Shown: piece by piece, positions 34,064 to 37,248 of the stretch
Layout: each line of letters starts with the position of its first letter
Numbering within the stretch: position 1 is the first letter of the stretch
Assembly (NCBI RefSeq): GCF_002220865.2
Contig: NZ_NHRJ02000014.1
Location: 1-37,248 of the forward strand
Length of the DNA stretch: 37,248 bases
Origin: Paenibacillus xerothermodurans
GTDB taxonomy: Bacteria; Bacillota; Bacilli; Paenibacillales; NBRC-103111
Reading direction: 5' to 3'
Made by a program: the position numbers and the translations under genes
Notes under the pieces: generated by a model
The model's database searches: none
What the model was told of the DNA's origin: nothing
The model's input: only the letters and a program-made list of their open reading frames with translations

Positions 34064-34135
34064 GCTTTTGGTCTTAACTATGTGTCAAGGAAATTGGGGG
34101 AAGTCCAGTGCGCAATGACGCCGTCGGTAGCTAAG

Positions 34136-34708
34136 CTACTCCTCTACGGCTGCATCCGTCCGGGGCTGGTGCTCCGTAAACACCGCCAAATACTTCACTT
34201 CATCGGACAAGGCGGTAACGGCGTGCTCTTCCATCGAGTTAAAATGCAGACTATCCCCGGCAGACATGTCATACTCCACACTGCCCACCTTGTACTTCAT
34301 TTTCCCGGATAGCACATAAATAAACTCCTCCCCTTCATGAGAGAATACGTGATTCTTCACCTCACCCTTTCGTGCAATGAAAATGTAGGGCTGCAAAATC
34401 TTGTTATGCCGTCCGGATGCAAACGCGAAAAAGGAATAACCTTTGCTCGTGGTGATCCAATTCGCTGTGTCCGCATACTGTGTGGCGCTCACCTTCACCG
34501 TGTCCAGACCCGACTGCACTTCCAGCAAATCCGACACTTTCACCCCCAGAGCGTTGGCGATTTTCATCAGTGTGGCAACGGCCGGCATCGTGCTGCCGCT
34601 TTCAATTTTGGACAGGAGGCTTTTGCTGAAGCCGCATGCCTTCGCTATCTCTTCCTGGCTGCGTTTCTGTTCTTTGCGAATGATCCGAATTCGTTTACCC
34701 AAATCCAT
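34136..34708 (-). CDS. XRE-family regulator with cupin sensor domain
   Basis: A 190-residue regulator. Residues about 3-60 are a Cro/CI-type helix-turn-helix (LGKRIRIIRKEQKRSQEEIAKACGFSKSLLSKIESGSTMPAVATLMKIANALGVKVSDLL). Residues about 110-180 are a cupin_2 barrel (PYIFIARKGEVKNHVFSHEGEEFIYVLSGKMKYKVGS...). The ATG at 34708 is preceded by GGGGGGAT; the frame upstream to 34822 is not supported. It is divergent from the UPF0261 gene with twin TTCAAC..GTTGAA dyads between them, so it likely represses both directions and responds to a small ligand of that pathway. Confidence 0.88.
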   Translation of the reverse strand: MDLGKRIRIIRKEQKRSQEEIAKACGFSKSLLSKIESGSTMPAVATLMKIANALGVKVSDLLEVQSGLDTVKVSATQYADTANWITTSKGYSFFAFASGRHNKILQPYIFIARKGEVKNHVFSHEGEEFIYVLSGKMKYKVGSVEYDMSAGDSLHFNSMEEHAVTALSDEVKYLAVFTEHQPRTDAAVEE

Positions 34709-34748
34709 ACTATCCCCCCATCCGGAAAAGGCTTCATGTCTAACATAA

Positions 34749-34861
34749 TTCAACTTGGTTGAAATAACAACCAGGAGGAGTATTTCTGAAAAGTATGCAC
34801 TGCCATGCCATTTGTATGACATGGTGCTTTCGAATATTAACTAAAATTCAACTGAGTTGAA
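34749..34861 (+). promoter_or_regulatory. Twin operator in the divergent region
   Basis: TTCAACTTGGTTGAA at 34749-34763 and TTCAACTGAGTTGAA at 34847-34861 share the perfect TTCAAC/GTTGAA arms with a 3-base centre and lie 98 bp centre to centre. Between them CCATGCCAT (34803-34811) and ATGACATGG (34816-34824) form a third, imperfect dyad. These fit binding sites for the XRE-cupin regulator, possibly with DNA looping. Confidence 0.65.
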
Positions 34862-34948
34862 TCTAAGTTAACTTTATTAATTTTGGGTGAATATTGTTGA
34901 ACGTTGGTGCGTAGGATTGGAGTATGATTCAACGAAGGGGGAGATGAC

Positions 34949-36169
34949 ATGAAGAGCACCATCTGTATCATTGGTGCGATGGATACAAAAGGCGTCGAGT
35001 TTCAATTTTTGCAAACGCAAATCGAAGCCCGCGGACACAACACGCTGGTTGTCGACACCGGTGTCATTGAGGCGCCGCTCTTGAATCCGGACATAGGCCG
35101 GGAACGTGTCGCCGCTGCAGGCGGTTGCTCCGCAGAGGAGCTTGCCCAGCGCCGGGACCGCGGGAGAGCTATGGCGGTGATGGCGGCCGGCGCCGCCCAG
35201 GTGGTGCGTGAGCTTTATGAGCGGGGGCTGATTCATGGCATCATCGGGATGGGCGGTACCGCCGGTACAACCGTCACAAGCAGTTCAATGCGCACACTGC
35301 CAATCGGCTTTCCCAAGATCATCATCTCTACGGTCGCGTCCGGGGATACCAGAAGCTATGTTGGTACCAAAGACATTTTGCTGTTCCCGGCAATCGTTGA
35401 TGTCGCGGGAGTTAACCCCATCAGCAGGGAGGTGTTCACCCGGGCTGCCGGAGCTATATGCGGCATGGTTGAAGCGAGGGTGCCAGGAGGCCGTGATGAC
35501 AAGCGGATGGTTGCCGCCAGCATGTTTGGCAACACGACTGCGTGTGTGGACCGGGCGAGAGCACAATTGGAGCAAGCGGATTATGATGTGTTGGTGTTTC
35601 ACTGCACGGGCACGGGTGGGCAAACACTCGAGGGCTTGGTTGAAAGCGGATACATTAGTGGAATATTGGATGTTACGACGACCGAATGGGCGGACGAGAT
35701 TGCGGGAGGGGTTTTTGCCGCCGGTCCCAATCGTGGCGACGCTGCAGCAGCGAGAGGGATTCCACAGGTAATCGCCCCGGGATGCGTCGACATGGTGAAC
35801 TTTCATTCACGGCACACGGTGCCGGAGAAATACAGGGTGAGAAAGCTGTATGAGTGGAACCCGACGGTCACGCTGATGCGTACGACTGCGGAGGAAAATG
35901 CAAGAATAGGTAAAATTTTGGCGGAAAAGGCCAACGCGAGCACCGGTCCGGCAGCGTTTCTGCTCCCTTTGAAAGGCGTGTCCATCCTAGACAGTCCTGG
36001 GCAGCCATTCTGGGATGCACAAGCTGATCACGCGTGCTTCGAAGCGATCAAGCGGCACGTGAAGGCTAGCATACCTGTGTTGGAGCTGGACTTCAACATC
36101 AATGACCCCGCATTTGCGGACAAAGCGGTCGAACTGCTGCTGGAGATGCTGGCGTCTCGAACAAACTAA
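34949..36169 (+). CDS. UPF0261 family / Tm-1-like ATP-binding domain protein
   Basis: A 406-residue protein of the UPF0261 (Tm-1-like) family, in which the N-terminal domain of tomato Tm-1 binds ATP. Its bacterial role is not established. Seen: ICIIGAMDTKGVEFQFLQTQIEARGH, HGIIGMGGTAGTTVTSSSMRTLPIGFPKIIISTVASGDTRSYVGTKDI (glycine-rich ATP site) and FGNTTACVDRARAQLEQADYDVLVFHCTGTGGQTLEGLVESGYISGILDVTTTEWADE. FHSRHTVPEKYRVRKLYEWNPTVTLMRTTAEENARIGKI is also typical. ATG with GGGGGAG. First gene of an operon with an oxidoreductase and a third gene; probably catabolic. Confidence 0.88.
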   Translation: MKSTICIIGAMDTKGVEFQFLQTQIEARGHNTLVVDTGVIEAPLLNPDIGRERVAAAGGCSAEELAQRRDRGRAMAVMAAGAAQVVRELYERGLIHGIIGMGGTAGTTVTSSSMRTLPIGFPKIIISTVASGDTRSYVGTKDILLFPAIVDVAGVNPISREVFTRAAGAICGMVEARVPGGRDDKRMVAASMFGNTTACVDRARAQLEQADYDVLVFHCTGTGGQTLEGLVESGYISGILDVTTTEWADEIAGGVFAAGPNRGDAAAARGIPQVIAPGCVDMVNFHSRHTVPEKYRVRKLYEWNPTVTLMRTTAEENARIGKILAEKANASTGPAAFLLPLKGVSILDSPGQPFWDAQADHACFEAIKRHVKASIPVLELDFNINDPAFADKAVELLLEMLASRTN

Positions 36170-36189
36170 AACAAAGGGCGGGATAAGCT

Positions 36190-37185
36190 ATGAAGAAGTA
36201 TAGAGTGGGTCTGATCGGTGCCGGCGGCGTGACGGAGCTGCATTTGGAGGGATACAAACAATATCCCGAGCGTGTGGAAGTGGCTGCGATTTGCGATCCG
36301 AATCAGGATGTACGGAATGCTAAGGCAAAGAAATATGGTATAACTCAGCAATTTGACCATTTACAGGACTTCATTCAACACAGCAACGTGGATGTCGCTG
36401 TGGTTTGCACGCCAACCTCCATCCGCCGAGATGTAGTATTGCCTCTGCTCCAAGCCGGTTATCCGCTTTACGTGGAGAAGCCATTCTCCGACACCCTAAG
36501 TGAGGCCATAGAGATCACAACAACGGCTCAGCAGTTGGGCATCCCGATAGCCGTAAACCAAAACTTCAGACGGCACTACCCGTTCCAGCTCGTAAAGCAA
36601 ATCGTGGCACAGCGCACCATCGGGAACGTCACCGCCATCATTTTCAACAATTTGTTCTTCCGTCAAGACGTCGGTTGGAGGCTTCAGTGCGAGCGCCATG
36701 CCCTTTCTGTGATGGGGATCCATTGGTTTGACGGATTCAGACAGATTCTCGGCTGTGAAGCCAAATCCGTGTCAGCTCTTATGAGCTCTTCGCCGGCCAT
36801 CGACTGCGTTGGGGAAACGGACGCCACGGTGCAGCTTGAGTTCGAAAATGGGACCATCGTCACCTATACGCAAAGCTTTTCTTCTGCCTACAGGCGCACG
36901 GAAATGGTCGTGGTAGGGGAGATCGGTACACTGCAAACTTCCCATGCAGCCGTAGAATTGTTCCGAGCAGGGGAACAGCAACCCGTTCAAACATGGTCGA
37001 ATTCTGTGTCTCGCGAGTCAGCTACATTCGAAGGGCTCAACCATCTTCTGATTTCACTGGAGACGGGAACGGAGGCGCCTAACAGTGCACAGGACAATTT
37101 GCGCACCGTTGCCATGCTGGATGCCGCTTACGTCTCTGCCAAAGAGAAACGGATCGTGCATCTAAATCAGGGAGCGCTGGTATGA
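36190..37185 (+). CDS. Gfo/Idh/MocA-family NAD(P)-dependent oxidoreductase
   Basis: A 331-residue dehydrogenase of the inositol/glucose-fructose oxidoreductase family. Rossmann loop VGLIGAGGVTELHLEGY at residues 6-22. EKPFSDTLSEA (about 98-108) is the conserved lysine motif, and PIAVNQNFRRHYPFQLVKQIV follows. The active-site region has SVMGIHWFDGFRQILG. Substrate unknown, probably a sugar or polyol. The ATG is 20 bases after the UPF0261 gene (AAAGGGCGGGA). Its stop overlaps the ATG of the following gene (ATGA). Confidence 0.9.
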   Translation: MKKYRVGLIGAGGVTELHLEGYKQYPERVEVAAICDPNQDVRNAKAKKYGITQQFDHLQDFIQHSNVDVAVVCTPTSIRRDVVLPLLQAGYPLYVEKPFSDTLSEAIEITTTAQQLGIPIAVNQNFRRHYPFQLVKQIVAQRTIGNVTAIIFNNLFFRQDVGWRLQCERHALSVMGIHWFDGFRQILGCEAKSVSALMSSSPAIDCVGETDATVQLEFENGTIVTYTQSFSSAYRRTEMVVVGEIGTLQTSHAAVELFRAGEQQPVQTWSNSVSRESATFEGLNHLLISLETGTEAPNSAQDNLRTVAMLDAAYVSAKEKRIVHLNQGALV

Positions 37186-37248
37186 GAGATATTAAGCTTG
37201 CTTTTTCCCGACCTACGGCAAATGAAGAGGAGCGTGCTGCTCTATTCC
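37182..37248 (+). CDS. Third gene of the UPF0261 operon, 5' end only (sugar-isomerase-like?)
   Basis: The window ends 22 codons into this gene. It begins MRDIKLAFSRPTANEEERAA LF, starting at an ATG that overlaps the preceding stop by four bases (ATGA), so it is translationally coupled to the oxidoreductase. The start looks like TIM-barrel sugar phosphate isomerase/epimerase proteins that often accompany Gfo/Idh/MocA enzymes, but too little is visible for a firm call. Confidence 0.5.
   Translation, partial: MRDIKLAFSRPTANEEERAALF

Larger units (their letters stand above)
32846..34107 (+). mobile_element. Complete IS3-family insertion sequence, 1262 bp
   Basis: Imperfect terminal inverted repeats of about 38 bp are seen: left TGGACCTCCCACAAACC..., right end reversed TGGACTTCCCCCAATTT..., both closing with GTTAAGACC. 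A 3-bp direct repeat GTG flanks the element (32843-32845 and 34108-34110), as expected for IS3 insertions. orfA, orfB and the slippery site are intact, so the element looks recent and possibly active. It sits right beside the IS256 remnant. Confidence 0.9.

Noticed and set aside
1-37248. tRNA, rRNA, CRISPR arrays, phage or defence genes
   Set aside because: No cloverleaf-like sequence, repeat-spacer pattern, or phage or restriction protein motif was noticed on either strand by eye.

Overview
The window looks like chromosomal DNA of a spore-forming, salt- and alkali-adapted Firmicute, probably order Bacillales and possibly Paenibacillaceae. The evidence is a Spo0M gene, Gram-positive ribosome binding sites (AAAGGAGG type) with many TTG/GTG starts, sigma-A and ECF sigma-W-like promoters, NsrR and GbsR-type regulators, and a Gram-positive ectABC-ectD set. 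The genus call is inference. No rRNA, tRNA, CRISPR array or phage module was seen.

Layout. 1-1179: the end of an IS3-family element has removed the 5' end of an archaeal-type aspartate-semialdehyde dehydrogenase gene. 1488-7471: a Nudix hydrolase, spo0M behind a sigma-W-like promoter, damaged lipoprotein genes, a small membrane protein, malate:quinone oxidoreductase, a frameshifted membrane protein with an Ig-like tail, and a small protein. 7747-8730: nsrR divergent from a truncated haemoglobin (nitric oxide defence). 9051-10875: a VOC remnant, a GNAT acetyltransferase, and an NmrA/QorB-like reductase followed by a 4-oxalocrotonate tautomerase.

10969-25195 carries most of the osmotic stress genes. 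A BCCT compatible-solute transporter faces a GbsR-family regulator. Next come a GntR-HTH/RCK_C regulator resembling BusR (the c-di-AMP-responsive osmolyte repressor) and an apparent eight-gene operon ehuBCDA-ectABCD for uptake of ectoine/hydroxyectoine, synthesis of ectoine and its hydroxylation. The operon has a good extended -10 promoter flanked by a 7-bp inverted repeat and ends in a strong terminator. A CPA2 cation/proton antiporter, a frameshifted DUF421 gene, an amidase and a small lipoprotein follow.

25282-31339 is a complete Mrp Na+/H+ antiporter operon with mrpA and mrpB fused (mrpAB-C-D-E-F-G). It is preceded by a promoter and an intrinsic terminator-like hairpin that could make a short RNA or act as an attenuator. 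A lone zinc-finger (zf-HC2) anti-sigma-like membrane protein follows.

31860-34107 is a zone of gene debris: the C-terminus of a TrkH/KtrB potassium transporter, a glycosidase-like fragment, an IS256-family remnant, and an intact IS3-family element with 3-bp target duplication and a programmed -1 frameshift site. 34136-37248 holds an XRE-cupin regulator divergent from a UPF0261/Tm-1-like protein, a Gfo/Idh/MocA oxidoreductase and the start of a third gene; a twin TTCAAC..GTTGAA operator lies between them.

Taken together, the middle of the window reads as a stress island in which compatible-solute import and synthesis sit beside Na+/H+ exchange. The most interesting hypothesis is that a BusR-like protein puts ectoine and hydroxyectoine metabolism under c-di-AMP control.
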